A stretch of DNA of 64,000 nucleotides, from the NCBI GenBank assembly GCA_030248225.1, contig JASANE010026819.1:1-64000 (forward strand), read 5' to 3'. Made by a program: the position numbers and the translations under genes. Source of the stretch: Trileptium ribeirensis (Eukaryota; Nematoda; Enoplea; Enoplida; Thoracostomopsidae). Position 1 is the stretch's first letter. Every line of letters starts with the position of its first letter. The notes below the pieces were generated by a model that was given only the letters and a program-made list of their open reading frames with translations, did not search any database and was not told the origin of the DNA. This document shows, one piece after another, positions 31,323 to 44,345 of this stretch.

Positions 31323-32880
31323 ATTATGTCGGGAAGGTACACCGAACAAGCGATTGCCAATTGCTAATGACAAAAGAGGATGGTAAAAGACTTTCCTTAA
31401 CTTTACTCCTGCATTAAACCTTGAGCACACGTAGTCCGATTCAGCATGCCATTTGATGAAGGCGCACAGAGGTGTTTCGAAAACTGTACGTATATGCGTG
31501 TATGTGTATTATTTGCATTAATTAGGCTAAAACCACAAATGGCCGTATTGGTAACGCAAAACATTGCCTGAATCTTTGGTGATTTTCACTATTACAGCAA
31601 CTCCGCACATATAGTTTACTCTCATATAAAACTAGCAATTTCAGTACTATGAGCCAAGTTGGGATAAACAGTTGTTATTTAGGTTCAGTCAAGCAAAAAT
31701 TAAAAAACAGAATTTAAAAGCAAAAACTAAACATTTTTGAATTATATTCATTCAGCGAACAACTAATGTCGAAGCAATGATTGCAAGCATTGCTTGTAAA
31801 AGGAATAGTTGTAGCACCGCTATCGTGCGTTAAGTGATTTGTACGCACGATTTTGACGAGTTCAGCGTCAGCACGAGTTTGAACGAGTTAAACAACACAA
31901 CCGTGCGTACAAATCATTTGACGCACGCCCGGCTGTGCTACAACTGACTTGTAATACAGCTAATTTAGCTAAACGTGCGTTAAGTCATTTTTATGCACGG
32001 CTTTAACTATATAACCTGTGTTACAATTATAATTATTTGGCTTTTGATACAGCAATAAACAAGACGGTTGTCCTGCTGCTCAGAATAGAAACTAATATGA
32101 TTGCCACAACAATATATATGTTTGGGATTGAAGATGCTTTGTATATAATAAATTAAAGCTACAGCTTTTCTCGCTTCCTTGGCGCTGCAATAGATTACTG
32201 TGTACAGTCCGTGCATGCACTTCTTCCCACAGTAGTCATGTCCTTGGTAGATGTCACTAAATGATATCGATATGGAATGTACATGGGTGTTGACCTAGAC
32301 TATAGAGCAGAGCGCCAAGGTTTCGCACTAAATAAAATTGTCAACGGTACAAACGCCGTGAATATATGTTGGAGTTGCAGTATTGAGATAAAGAAGGGAA
32401 GTCTTTGCTATCATTTTCATAACTATATATTAATAGCAATACTGTTTTGCTTTTAAAATTTAGGTATATCTTTAAGCTGGACAGACTATAGTTTTCCCTC
32501 CAAGTTGACATCGAGTGCCAATGAGTAGTAGTTATGAACCAGCAAGAGGCGTACGTAAATCAATGATCTATCTATGGGAGCTCATGCTTGGTTTCTAAGA
32601 AACCCTGCAAAGCGGGCGAACAACAACACTCGTGCAAACATACGCCACTTGATGTGCTCAGTTAACGCAACGCGTCCTATTGTGAATCGCTGCCATTAAC
32701 AGAGTTCGACATGAAAGGGTTAATATCGAGAAATATATGGTATATATCTGTGGAAACTTGTATTGAATATATAGGATATTCTGTGTCTTTAATATGAATG
32801 AATACATGCCATGGTATGGTTTCAAAGAAATTTAGTATTAAATGTTAAGGAATATAGTACTTATTATGCGATACAACATT
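31323..32880. other. Intergenic tract
   Basis: No gene recognised. 31815-31990 has inverted and direct repeats of a CGTGCGTTAAGTGATTTGTACG-like word, perhaps a decayed element. Confidence 0.35.
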
Positions 32881-32939
32881 AGCGGTGATTGAACCATTGG
32901 GCGTAATATATATGAAGAATTTCCGTAACCATGTATCCA

Positions 32940-33390
32940 TCATCGTGTTGTCAAATTTGCTGTGTCATTTCAATCATCCAAATCGTTGTGGCTCCCATTC
33001 AGCACGTCATGCCCTTGAATTGGCTCATACAATGCATCAATGTGGGGCAGTCGAAACAGAACATACTGTTATTTCCTTAGAAAATTCGGGGAAACCGCAC
33101 AAAGTCACGCCCTTAAATCAGATCATACGAGGGAACAATGTGAAGCTGTGGAAACAGAACATACCGTGATTTCCTTGGAAAATTCGGAAACAAGCCCTGC
33201 AATTGATCCAACCTTTGCACGTTTAGTAGCAATCGCTCAAATATACATAGAAAAACTTAGCAGACTGGACTCAGATGTGGTCAAAAGCCGAGATCAACCC
33301 TATAAAAAGCAACTGCATTACCGACTACCTAATATTTTGACGATATCAGAAGTAGAAAAACCTTCCTTCCGACGGATTATGTTGCACTGA
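32940..33390 (+). pseudogene. Decayed fragment resembling a UBP-type zinc finger
   Basis: Two adjacent, diverged copies of a segment of about 97 bp (about 33000-33095 and 33098-33192) each encode a His-rich stretch followed by VETEHTVISLENS, but in different frames. The pattern HALxxxH...EHxVxSLEN resembles the zinc finger of USP16-like ubiquitin hydrolases; this is a weak, memory-based comparison. The second frame continues to 33387 with a helical tail and a stop. I find no convincing start or flanking exons. It could also be an exon of an unknown gene. The frame change between copies suggests decay. Confidence 0.3.
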
Positions 33391-33661
33391 ACGCAAACTC
33401 TGGTGATCGGATATATTACATTGGTGACGCCACATCAATAAGCTATGTAACTAGCTAATTACTACTTACTACTTACAAAAGAACTCTAATTAATTGTAGG
33501 TTTGTAGACTAAAGAATAATCGGTATTTTACGTAATTCTGTCGGGTTTGTTATTTTAGGGAAAGTGATTATAATGGGAGATCCAGTTTTTAGTCTACTTT
33601 ATCGCTGTATCAAATCGCATACGAAAATAACGACAGCTCTGCGATGCTAGATTACGGACAA

Positions 33662-33999
33662 ATGCAAGAGTATACTTAAGATGCGCCCCCAACCATCCTT
33701 TTTTGACACCATATACAAAACGTTGTTAGCGAACACAACACGGATTTCAATAGCCGTATCCAATTTCGACATTTTTCTTTTCCATAACGCCATTAGCGAA
33801 TGCAATTCGACCCCTGTAATTTAACACCAATGTGTTCGCGAACATTTTCAAATTATAATGTATGGAGTATGAAACGGTCTAATTTCTGTTCTTTAACGCA
33901 AAAATGAAATTTGTGTTCAGTGAATAACTGAATGGCAATCGATTTTGTCAAAAGTAGATGGTAAGGGGCGCAGCTTAAGTTTACTCATGCAAAAGTTCC
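33662..33999. mobile_element. MITE family 2, complete copy
   Basis: About 340 bp with terminal inverted repeats of about 40 bases (left TGCGCCCCCAACCATCC near 33680, right complement TGCGCCCCTTACCATC). The palindrome TGTTCGCGAACA is at 33833-33844. Non-coding. Confidence 0.65.
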
Positions 34000-34350
34000 A
34001 CTACGTCGTTAAATGCTACGCATTTGGCGGCGGTGAACTAAATGGTTGGAGCAGCATTGGAAAGTACATTAAAATTGCGCTAAATGCCTTTATAGTTGTT
34101 AATACAGTGTTCTGAATTCTGTATATCCTTTCAATTGATAAAATACAATTGTCGAGACGCGTCGACTACAAGAGGGTGGGAGGGGGAGTGCTCAAAATTT
34201 ATGTACGGAAATCTAAAATTGTTTTGAATTTCGCTGTTTAAAATATTTTATGTTGGGTTTTTACGAGGCCTACATTTTACGGCAAACTTCAGAAAATTAT
34301 TAATGGTGATGGAAATTAGCTACAACGGGTAAGCATAAACAGCGCTATAA
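34000..34350. other. Intergenic tract
   Basis: Nothing recognised. Confidence 0.35.
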
Positions 34351-34351
34351 C

Positions 34352-34560
34352 ATGATACATACATGCTCGGGCTCCAATGCCCCAGCGGTGGCAGCCGGAT
34401 GCCCGGGAGGGGTGTCGGTCTCCGCACCACGGGGGCGAGAGTGTCATCCCATAGGCAGGGAAGAGGTCGCGGCGCATCCGGGGGCTATGGATTTAGCACC
34501 TGTGGCGACGCCAGGTGGGTAACTGAGCTTTTTGGTGGGGGTACCGTTGTGAATGGATGA
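34352..34560. other. GC-rich insert 1
   Basis: A strongly GC-rich block in AT-rich surroundings, starting with ATACATACATGCTCGGGC. Similar starts open the GC-rich blocks near 40568, 45998 and, on the other strand, 46350. The one open frame (65 codons) is low-complexity and probably not coding. Confidence 0.4.
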
Positions 34561-35080
34561 TAGCCCGTCGAAATACAGTTGTTGATCTAAATGCTTTAAA
34601 ATAATTTATACACAATTTTATATTATTCTAATCGAGCAATCCAATATATTCATTAAAATATCAGCTAACATTGTAAATAATGTAATAAATTACAAAGAAA
34701 AAAGGCATTCGTTGCTTTCATTGTTCGATTTTTTTTGTAACTATTACAACAAATGTAAATTCCGAATTTTGTCGAGGCGTTCAGCTTTGTGAAGGTTTCG
34801 TGTGAAAAGCTAAGGATATATCTAAAACTAAAAATAAATCACTGAGTTAAAAGACTTAAATATAGGCTACCTTCAGGATATCCGGCTCAAGTCTGCAGTT
34901 ATATACACCTTAAATTGTATCCTGGATTAGAAATAATTATAAAATAACGTCCTTTTGGCTGTTTAATTCCCGCTTATGCACCACATTAAGATACGAATTG
35001 GATGTTTATTTCAAATTAGCATTTTGTGAATTTTTTTTATTTTTGTATTGACATTAATGTGAGCCTCTGAGTGCGCAGGT
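34561..35080. other. Intergenic tract
   Basis: AT-rich, nothing recognised. Confidence 0.4.
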
Positions 35081-36375
35081 AACTGAAAAACTGACAGTGG
35101 CAAATACTAGGCACAAGGCATGGGTCGTTCAGTTTACAAACGCAGCTTACATGTGAATTTGTCCTCTTAGTTTTGTGGTAAACTGAAAAACTGACAGTGG
35201 CAAATACTAGGCGCCAGGCATGGGTCGTTCAGTTTACAAACGCAGCTTACAAGTCAATTTGTCCTCTTAGTTTTGTGGTAAACTGAAAAACTGACAGTGG
35301 CAAATACTAGGCGCCAGGCATGGGTCGTTCAGTTTACAAACGCAGCTTACAAGTCAATTTGTCCTCTTAGTTTTGTGGTAAACTGAAAAACTGACAGTGG
35401 CAAATACTAGGCGCTTATGCAAGGGCCGTTTGCTTTACAAACGTAGATTACAAGCCAATTTAGCCTGTTAGTGCACTGGCAAATGAAAAACTGACAGTGG
35501 CAAATACCAGGCACCATGCAAGGGCCGTTTGGTTTACAAACACAGCTTACAGGACAAATCGGCATCTTAGTGAACCACTAACTGTAAACTTGACAGTGGC
35601 AAATACTAGACGCCAGGCATGGGCCGTTCGGTTTTCAAACGCAGCTTACAGGCCAATTTGTCATCTTTTAGTCCTGTTGTATCCAAAAAACTGATAGTAC
35701 CATACTCTTGGCTCCAGGCAAGGGCGTTCGGTTTACAAACGCAGGTAACAGACCAATTTGGTCTCTTAGTGTACCGGTAACTGAAAAACTGACAGTGGCA
35801 CATACTACGCTTCAGGCAAGGACCGTTCTGTTTACAAACATAGTGTACAGGCCAATTTGGCACCTTAGTGACTGCTAGCTGTAAATTTCACAGTGGGGAA
35901 TACTAGTCGCCAGGTATGGGCAGTTCGGTTTTCACGCGCAGCTTAGAGGCCAATTTGTCATCTTTTAGTCCTGTTGTATCCGAAAAACTGATAGTACCAT
36001 ACTCTTGGCTCCAGGCAAGGACGTTCGGTTTACAAACGCAGGTAACAGACCAATTTGGTTGCTTAGTGTACCGGTAACTGAAAAACTGACAGTGGCACAT
36101 ACTACGCTTCAGGCAAGGACCGTTCTGTTTACAAACATAGTGTACAGGCCAATTTGGCACCTTAGTGACTGCTAGCTGTAAATTTCACAGTGGGGAATAC
36201 TAGTCGACAGGTATGGGCAGTTCGGTTTTCACGCGCAGCTTAGAGGCCAAGTTGGCCTCCTACTGTACTGGTAACTGAAAAAAACTGAGAGTTGCAAATA
36301 CCCTGGGCAGGGCTGTTCGGTTTACAAACGCAGGTTATAGACCAATTTGGTCTCTTAGTTTGGATCGCTTATTTA
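35081..36375. repeat. Tandem array, about 100-bp unit, about 13 copies
   Basis: Units contain ACTGAAAAACTGACAGTGGC and GTTTACAAACGCAGCTTACA. Three neighbouring units are almost identical (35181, 35281, 35381). A higher-order block of 297 bp is also repeated (35606 and 35903). Open frames here are repeat products. Confidence 0.9.
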
Positions 36376-36494
36376 TATAAAATATGTACTATACATAAAA
36401 TAAATTTTAGTAGGTTAAAGTATATTTTTAGTTGTTTTGATTCAGTATTTTGTTTTATTCGTAAAACGTTGTTTTTGAAGAATTTTAAGGTATC

Positions 36495-39400
36495 ATGAAA
36501 TGCCGATATGTGATAGCCGTCTCATTCTTAGTAGGACTGGTGAGTAAAAAGCAAAACAAGTTCTTTTATATCTTTAAACGCGCAACCACAATAACAACTG
36601 TCATTCATATTTTTTCTTTGTGTCAGAGTACTAATTTTGTACTTTGTGTAAAAACACAATTCATTATAAGCTCGCCCTTTAATCTTTGTGTAGTAAAAAC
36701 GAAAATGTCTTACTTTTAATAGCAGCTCAGTAGTGGACACAACAATTTCATAGAGAATAGGTATAATTGCTTTGATTTTTGGTTATAGCTGAGACAAGCT
36801 AAAACCGTCGGGGAATATATTTGTTAACAAGATGAGTTCTTGACATACCGAAGCCATCGAAATTCCTCACTTATCGTTTCTTTTGAACAATCTTTGGCAA
36901 TATGACCAGTTAGATCTTTCATTTGGATACCATTAAGTCGTTTAAAACGTAGACATATGCGTTGGTTAATATTATAAATGGTGGAAAATATTGTCAATGA
37001 CGGTGAAACGGGAGCGTAACTTTTTTTAAATCACAATGGTCATTATATTTTTGAAATTAGAATTGCTACAAGTGATGGATTGTATATAATATAATATTCA
37101 TGAACGGTAGGGTCGATAACTGTACTTATTTGTTTCAGGTAGCCGTGGTTACGGATGCCGAAGGAAGGTAAATAATTGTATAATGAAAAGTGGTTGCGTT
37201 TGATTAAAATGTGCATATATTACAGAGTTATTTGATATGATAAAATTTTGTAATTCGTAATATTGCTGCAATTATCTAGAAACTATACATGGTCAACCAA
37301 GATTTCGGTTTATGTAACCTTTAGAAGTCCTACGTTGGGAAAAGCACAAATGAAGATAAGTGAGGGAGGTTCGGTGGCGCGGCCCCTGACTAGCATTAGG
37401 ATTGGTTCCTGAGGCTTATATAACTTGCGACTCAAGAATAACGCTTAAGCTTTGTATACCGAAAACGGGTTAGCACGCATTTCGAGTACACCGAAAGGGT
37501 TACATTTTGGCCGAGATGAGGTAAAATATTTTTCTGATGTCAGTATATTAAAGTTTTGCCTACCTAATAAGATTAGTGAGGGAGGTTCGGTGGTGCCGTC
37601 CCCTGACTATGATTAGGATTAGTACCGAAGTTTTATATGACTTGCGAAGCTTAGATCAAGACTAACGCTTATGCTTAGTAATCGAAAACGACGTAGCATT
37701 TCCAGTACACCCATAAAGATTAGGTTTTGGGCGAAATGTTGTGAAATATTTTTCTGGTGCCAGTTTATTAAAGTTTTCTGTGCTTAAAAATAACTTATTA
37801 TACTACAATGTAGACTTTTCATCATCACACATTTCGCGAATTCTGACGGCGGTGTGATGGGTAACGCCGATAAAGGAAAACTTGTGGTTCACTCGCTTTT
37901 GTAACCGCCGTCAGCGCTAATATACATAATTTAAGGTTTAGGTTTAAGCTTATGGCTAAGGCTTAAGCTTATAAAGTAACTCCAGCAATTTTCCTACCTG
38001 AACTTAATCTCTCTGGTCCTGAGCTAATAAAATGTTTTAGTTTCAAAAGTATCGAGGATTTTGGAAAACATTAATGTTTTTCTTCGGTGTACTTATGTAA
38101 AACGATAATTGGAAGTAGCCCAGACTTCTTAACTATGCCTCAGATGATCGTGTAAAACTGTTAAATATTTTTTCCGGTTAATACTCCAGTGGTAGAAAAA
38201 AACGTTATATTTATGCTGGTTATTCGTACAAAATTATTTTTACAATATAAAAAGCTATGTTACCTGTAGGGTTCACTAAAATTTAATGGGTCTTTGATTT
38301 TTGTCCGAAAAATATTGATCTTCTGATTTATGTTTTATGGATTAGAATAGACAGCGATTACGATATATATATATTGAAACCAAGTTTGGAGTATGGTTCA
38401 AAATATAATTAATCTTATTTTGATTAATTTATTAACAATATTACTATTCATCACCTATGAAAGGGCATTGTCTTAGGTTTAGTCTGATGAATAGAACATA
38501 CCGGTATAAATGCATCATTCAGTCTTTTTATGACCGAATAGTTGTGAAAGCTTGCTGGGAAATTCGGTTTCATGTGTTGATTCAGTTTTGATTCAAATTC
38601 AACTGTTGCTTGGAAGTTTTCGTGTAAGTGAATTACTTTTAATTTTTCATTTAGTTTACTGCAGATCGAACCATTGTGGATATAAGCTGGATTTTCGATT
38701 TCGAAAACATTGAATTCAAACTGTGCATAGAACACTAATTGTTAAAATATATATGATATTTTCAGTTCGGACACTAAATACGACGGATTTTCGTTTGATC
38801 AAGTGGAAAAATGTTTCCGATGGATTCGTCAAGTAGACGGACGTAATACGATGGATGAAGACAAGAAGACGGATCAGCTTGAAGAAGTCAAGAAACAGCT
38901 GGGTAAGCGCCGCGCAAAATATCGCTAACATCTCATTGAGCTATATGAAATTATAAAAGACTGATACCACAAAACAAAACAATTATCTCAAAGGAGATAT
39001 GTCTGAAATGATACATAAGACTTTACCGTAAAGCAACACTGATTAGTCCGGAAACCGGAGCAATGGTTGTAAGAAGTTGGCTGGAGATATATCATTGGAA
39101 TAAACAAGAAATGTCTTTCAGTCCGAAAACCGGAGCAATAGCGTAAACACGTTGGTAGGAGATATGTAGTTTCAAACAATCAAAGAAAGTTTTTTAGTCT
39201 GAGAATCTCAGCAACGGTGTAACACTTTGACTGGAGACATGTCGTTCTAAATAAACAAAGAAAGGACTTTCGATCCGAAAACCTGAGCAACAGAGTAACA
39301 CGTTGGCTGGATGGAGATATGTCGTTGTAACAAAAAAAAGAAGGGATTGTCAATTCCAAAACGGGAGCAATGGAGTAACACTTTGGCCGGAGATGTGTCG

Positions 39401-40885
39401 TTCTAAACAATCAAATGAGGTCTTTTAGTCTGAAAACCAGGAGTAACACGTTGACTGGATATATTTCGTTCAAAGTAAAAAAGAAAGAAATGTGTTTATT
39501 TGATGAGCATGTTTTCCGACCAAACCGCGAAGTGTTTTCTACTTGATCAAGATTGTGTGCCATTGATTCTAGCTATACAGAAGAACATCAAATAACCATT
39601 TTCTACACAAAAACTAGTAAATGGAAAAATACTTGTGAGCAATGCCGGTTATTGAAAATGGAAATATTTAATCTCGATCGGAAAGAGGGATGATGAATGA
39701 GATGCAGGCTGGAGGTCTAAGGAGTAGCCGAAATTTCTTCAATAATTCTTTTAAATTCAGAATTGTCCCCAGGTTCTCCAAATTTCTCGTGTAAAATTGA
39801 AAAATTGTCTGCGCTATCGAAAGGAGAGGAGAGTGAAGGCGATTTCGGAGCTTCGGCGACGGGATGAACTAAATATGGCTTAGCCAGGTGATAACCTTGG
39901 ATCGAGGCGGCATTGCGGTGACGTATGTTTACTAAGTAAATATAAACCTCTTTCTCGGATGACTAGTTGGCTCAAATTAGAAACACGAGTCATTAATTGG
40001 GAACCCATCCAATTTATATTTTCCAACGTACCTGAGCCGTCTATTTTGCAGAAAAAATTTTTCCCAGTCGCTACTATGCTCGAAACACGAGCCTCAAATT
40101 GGGAACCCATCCTTTCAGAAATTCGAAATTTTCAAATTTTTAAAATAAATTCATACGACTACCACACCTGAGTCGGCAACGAAGTCACTAGTGGTGCAAC
40201 AAAAATGAAATTTTCAAAATTTTAATTCCACCTTCGAGATCCGATCTGCAGAAGTATCTTTATAAAGTTGCTGTAGGCGAGGCCAAATGCTACAGTGGTT
40301 ATACTATGAAACAGCCAATAGAATTATCTACGCGTCCCTTCCAATAAACCAACTCTGAACCGTGGGAATTTCTTTGGTTGATGTAATCTATGAATTTACC
40401 CGATGATATTTTTATACAGAGAGTCAGCTTTCTTTGTTTAGCATCCTATTTGCTATTGTTGTACAATTCTTCCAAATAGCGGGGATATCGTTAACAAAAC
40501 ATCAAATAGTATCTAGTTTGCTACAGCCAAAAGTTCACATAGCTATGGCACTAGATATCCTTGTTCATACATGCTCCGAGGTCTCGAAAGATCTGGGGGC
40601 TCGGTGGTTGGCGGGGTCAGCCGTTCGCCTGAGGTGGAGTGTAGCGCTTGGGGCGCCACGGCGGAGTAGCGTAATCCGCCCCTAACATACGACTGATGAA
40701 CTTTTTTAATCACAAATAGATATGTAGCCTTTGTTGTCTGAATTTTAGGCATGTCAGACGATGATGTTGAAGAGTGCAAAGTTTGGTACGATAAGTTTGC
40801 CGAAGCCAAAGACTCAATGGGTCAATTTGGCGACGACCTCCGTAGAAAGCTAGAATCGATCCAATTTGAACCGATTGTTGAGTAA
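36495..40885 (+). CDS. Gene A: small predicted secreted protein, four exons (115 aa)
   Basis: Exons: 36495-36539, 37139-37167, 38766-38902, 40749-40885, all with GT-AG junctions and matching phases (0, 2, 1). Exon 1 encodes a signal-like start, MKCRYVIAVSFLVGL; exon 2 extends it with VAVVTDAEG. The mature part is acidic and helical, with one Cys in FDQVEKCFRWIRQ (exon 3) and one in DDVEECKVWYDKF (exon 4), which may form a disulphide. It ends QFEPIVE. Gene B downstream has the same two-exon body with the same phases and both Cys, so this is a real family. I do not recognise it; a small helical secreted or effector protein is likely. Introns are 0.6, 1.6 and 1.8 kb and full of tandem repeats. 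No promoter motif is evident upstream of 36495. Confidence 0.7.
37353..37790. repeat. Direct duplication of about 215 bp in gene A intron 2
   Basis: Two diverged copies, each starting with GTGAGGGAGGTTCGGTGG and ending near CAGTNTATTAAAGTTTT. Confidence 0.75.
39000..39475. repeat. Tandem array, about 60-bp unit, about 8 copies
   Basis: Diverged units with GTCCGAAAACCGGAGCAA and ACACGTTGGCTGGAGATATG words in gene A intron 3. Mirrored at 63415-63885. Confidence 0.8.
40568..40685. other. GC-rich insert 2
   Basis: It starts after TTCATACATGCTCCGAGG and ends with CCGCCCCTAACA, 64 bases before gene A exon 4. It shows the same opening word as insert 1. Mirrored at 62196-62313. Confidence 0.4.
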
Positions 40886-41047
40886 TATTACAGTTTCCAT
40901 CTATTCGTTTAGTTAATTTTTTATGACTTTATTTTAAAATATTTTCTGCTGCGGTCACGTTATATTATAATGACACCGCTGTTTGGAACTTAGGAACATC
41001 TAACGATGTCACCCAGACCGTACAGAAAATAGTGCGGCGAAAAAACG

Positions 41048-41503
41048 TGATGAGAATGTGCCCTTTAGTTGAACACGAACTGCTCCGACCCCAAGTTCGG
41101 GTCAAAATGGCAAAACATGTTTTAAGGGTTCTTTGCCAAATCTGACCATACGGATACCAGTGTTTTGCAACCCATATCTGACGACTCAGGCGTCGATAAA
41201 AAATGAAGATCACCGTACCATCGAGAACTATAATACTTTGTGTTTCAAAGGCTTTATGGTTGCGAGCCCTACTGATGAGAATGTGCCCTTTAGTTGAACA
41301 CGAACTGCTCCGACCCCAAGTTCGGGTCAAAATGGCAAAACGTGTTTTAAGGGTTCTTTGCCAAATCTGACCATACGGATACCAGTGTTTTGCAACCCAT
41401 ATCTGACGACTCAGGCTTCGTATAAAAAATGGAGATCACCGTACCATCGAGAACTATAATACTTTGTGTTTCAAAGGCTTTATGGTTGCGAGCCCTACTT
41501 CGA
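41048..41503. repeat. 226-bp tandem duplication, 2 copies
   Basis: Two nearly identical copies from GATGAGAATGTGCCC to GGTTGCGAGCCCTACT (41048-41273 and 41274-41500). Mirrored, with more change, at 61383-61840. Confidence 0.85.
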
Positions 41504-42385
41504 ATATGTAGTGAGTTTTCATTTGTTTGGTTTTATATATTGCTAGCAGGGCATCAAGAGTAGCCTATACGCTGAATACCCTTGTTGGGTTATTCTACAT
41601 TTAAATCAAAAAATATTTTGTACCTTTTTATATGGTTTCAATCGGATTATGTTTAATTAACCCGATTGCCAGAATATAGTCTGTCTTCAGCATCTTGGTT
41701 ATGCATTGCGTAAAGGGTATGAAGAATGTTCTATATATAGGTATTTCGGCACGCTGGATTCCATGGTTTGGTTATCTAGACATTATCATGTATACTTCGT
41801 TCGTTTTCAGTTGTTTTCGATGGGTTGTATGGTCTAAGACGTGTTAAGGTTTCCAGTGGGTTCATGTTTACAAAGATTTTAGTGTACATCATACACAAAC
41901 CCTGTTAGAAGGTCATTTAAAAAATTATCATTTGATGAAACCCCTGTCGCACCTTTATGCATTATTAAAAGCGTTATAATTTTATTAAATTACAAATATA
42001 TGGATAGATATTGTAGAGACAGCAAATGCAATTACATAACGGATATTATTGTCTCTTATTGGAACTTTATGACAAAATCTATATGGTTATTTTTAGATAT
42101 TTTTATGCTCGAATTTAGGTTGGTATATGGTAAAGGAAGTTCAAATTATATTAGTACAGGACTTGTTAAGATTGTTGCTGAATTTTATTACGAATGAACA
42201 TCGCTGCTAATTATTGTCGGATTGATTAAGAATTATTTAATTTGTGTGTGAACAACGACGCTACCAAACCAGGTACCCTTTCCAATACACTTTCCTTTAA
42301 TTTTTGGTGCATAAGAGGTCATGGAAATTGTGACTCCTAGCTTATCAGATCCATTTAACCAGAAGCGTTAACGTTTTAAAATGAC
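41504..42385. other. Tract between genes A and B
   Basis: It holds one open frame (42000-42197, 65 codons) that is unchanged in the mirror copy at 60679-60876. I see no protein-family pattern, and the surrounding DNA is just as well conserved. Confidence 0.35.
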
Positions 42386-44345
42386 TAAAAACTTTCATAC
42401 ATTTCATATTGATGATGATAGAGTAGGAAGTATGCAGTGGCCACTCAACGAGCAGACCAGCAGAATGTTATATTGTTAGAAAAAAACTTTAATTCATTTG
42501 ATATTGATAGAGATCGTAAAAAGTATGTGGTGGTCATTTAAACGAGCAGACCATCAGAATGTTATATATCATTTACAATAAGACGCGTGGGCATGGTCCT
42601 AATTGTGTCACGCGTTCAAATGGGCTGGCTACTATGTCACTCATACAGTCCAGCTCCACTATTAAAATTTTGAATAGACTTTAGCTAGGCTATGCATTTG
42701 TCATCGACCGTCGAACCGAACTATGCTTTTGTCACGAGGCGTTCAGCTGAGCCCTATAACTTAAGCCAGAGACTAATTAGTCGGCGAACATTACGTTTTA
42801 TTATACGTATCTAAATAATGACCAAAAGTGGCATACGGCTTAAAACATTAATTGCATATATTAAAACAAATATATAACTAAGAATTAGTGTGAAAATATA
42901 CAGAACAAAATGCTATTACAATAAGCACAATACTAAATAAATTTCTCAATTGACAATTCAGCCGGACGCTCCGTTTGTCACGCAGAGCCTAGCTAAGCTA
43001 TCTGTTTGTCACATTAAGACTAGCTAAGCTATAAAAATGTACCATAGTTCACTCGAACTAGTTGAGTTGGACGCGCGACATAATTTGGCCTTCTCGCCCG
43101 CATCTTATCGCAATGATATATTATATGGTCACAAAAAAACTTTAGTGCATTTGATATTGATAAAGATAGCGTAAGAACTATGCACAGTGGTCAGTAAACG
43201 AGCAGAGCTGCAGGCTGTTACGTGGCTAGGAAAACACTATAATTTACTTCATATTGATGATGATAGAGTAGGAAGTATGCGGTGGTCATAAAACGAGCAG
43301 ACCAGCAGAATGTTATATAGCTAGGAAAAAACTTTAATACATTTGATATTGATGAAGATACCGTAGGAAGTATGCACAGTGGTCATTAAACGAGCAGTGC
43401 TACAGGCTGTTACGTGGCTAGAAAACACCATAATTTATTTCATATTGATGATGATAGAGTAGGAAGGACCAGCGGTGGTCATAAAACGACAGACCAGCAG
43501 GATGTTATGTGGTTAGAAAAAAACTTTAATACATTTGATATTGATGAACATAGTGTAGGAAGTATCCGGTGGTCATTAAACGAGCAGACCAGCAGAATGT
43601 TATATCATTAGAAAAAACTTTAATACATTTAATATTGATGAAGATACCGTAGGAAGTATGCACAGTGGTCATTAAACCAGCCAGTGCTACAGGCTGTTAC
43701 GTGCCTAGAAAACACTATAATTTATTATTTCATATGGATGATGAATAGAGTCGGAAGTAAGCGGTGGTCATTAAACGACAGACCAGCAGGATGTTATGTG
43801 GTTCAAAAAAAAACTTTAATACATTTGATATTGAGATATGAACATAGTGTAGGAAGTATGCGGTCGTCATTAAACGAGCGAGACCGCACAATGTTTTATA
43901 GCTGAGAAAAAACTTTAATACATTTGATATTGATGAAGATACCGTAGGAAGTATGCACAGTGGTCATTAAACGAGCAGTGCTACAAGCTGTTACGTGCCT
44001 AGAAAACACTATAATTTATTTCATATTGATGAAGATAGTGTAGGAAGTATGCGGTGGTCATTAAACGAGCAGACCAGCAGGATGTTATGTGGTTAGAAAA
44101 AACTTTAATACATTTGATATTGATGAAGATAGTGTAGGAAGTATGCGGTCGTTAAACGAGCGAACCAGCAGGATGTTATGTGGTTTTAGAAAAAACTTTA
44201 ATACATTTGATATTGATGAAGATAACGTCAGAAGTATGGCACAGTGGTCATTAAACAAGCAGAGCTACAGGCTGTTATGTGGCTAGAAAACATTATAATT
44301 TATTTCATATTGATGATGATAGAGTAGGAAGTAAGCGGTGGTCAT
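42386..44345. repeat. Tandem array of two alternating units of about 94 bp, interrupted by a MITE
   Basis: Units contain CATTTGATATTGATGAAGAT or TTTCATATTGATGATGAT, followed by GTAGGAAGTATGC and TCATTAAACGAGCAG. MITE family 1 sits inside at 42567-43118. Mirrored at 58535-60480. Confidence 0.9.
42567..43118 (-). mobile_element. MITE family 1, copy b
   Basis: Reverse orientation of 30755-31322. The ends read ATATCATTTACAATAAGACG and, complemented, ATATCATTGCGATAAGATG. It was inserted in the tandem array before the inverted duplication, since the mirror arm has it too. Confidence 0.75.

Noticed and set aside
41270..41290. Hammerhead-ribozyme-like CTGATGAG
   Set aside because: No matching GAAA core or stems at the needed places, and the neighbouring repeat copy lacks the word.
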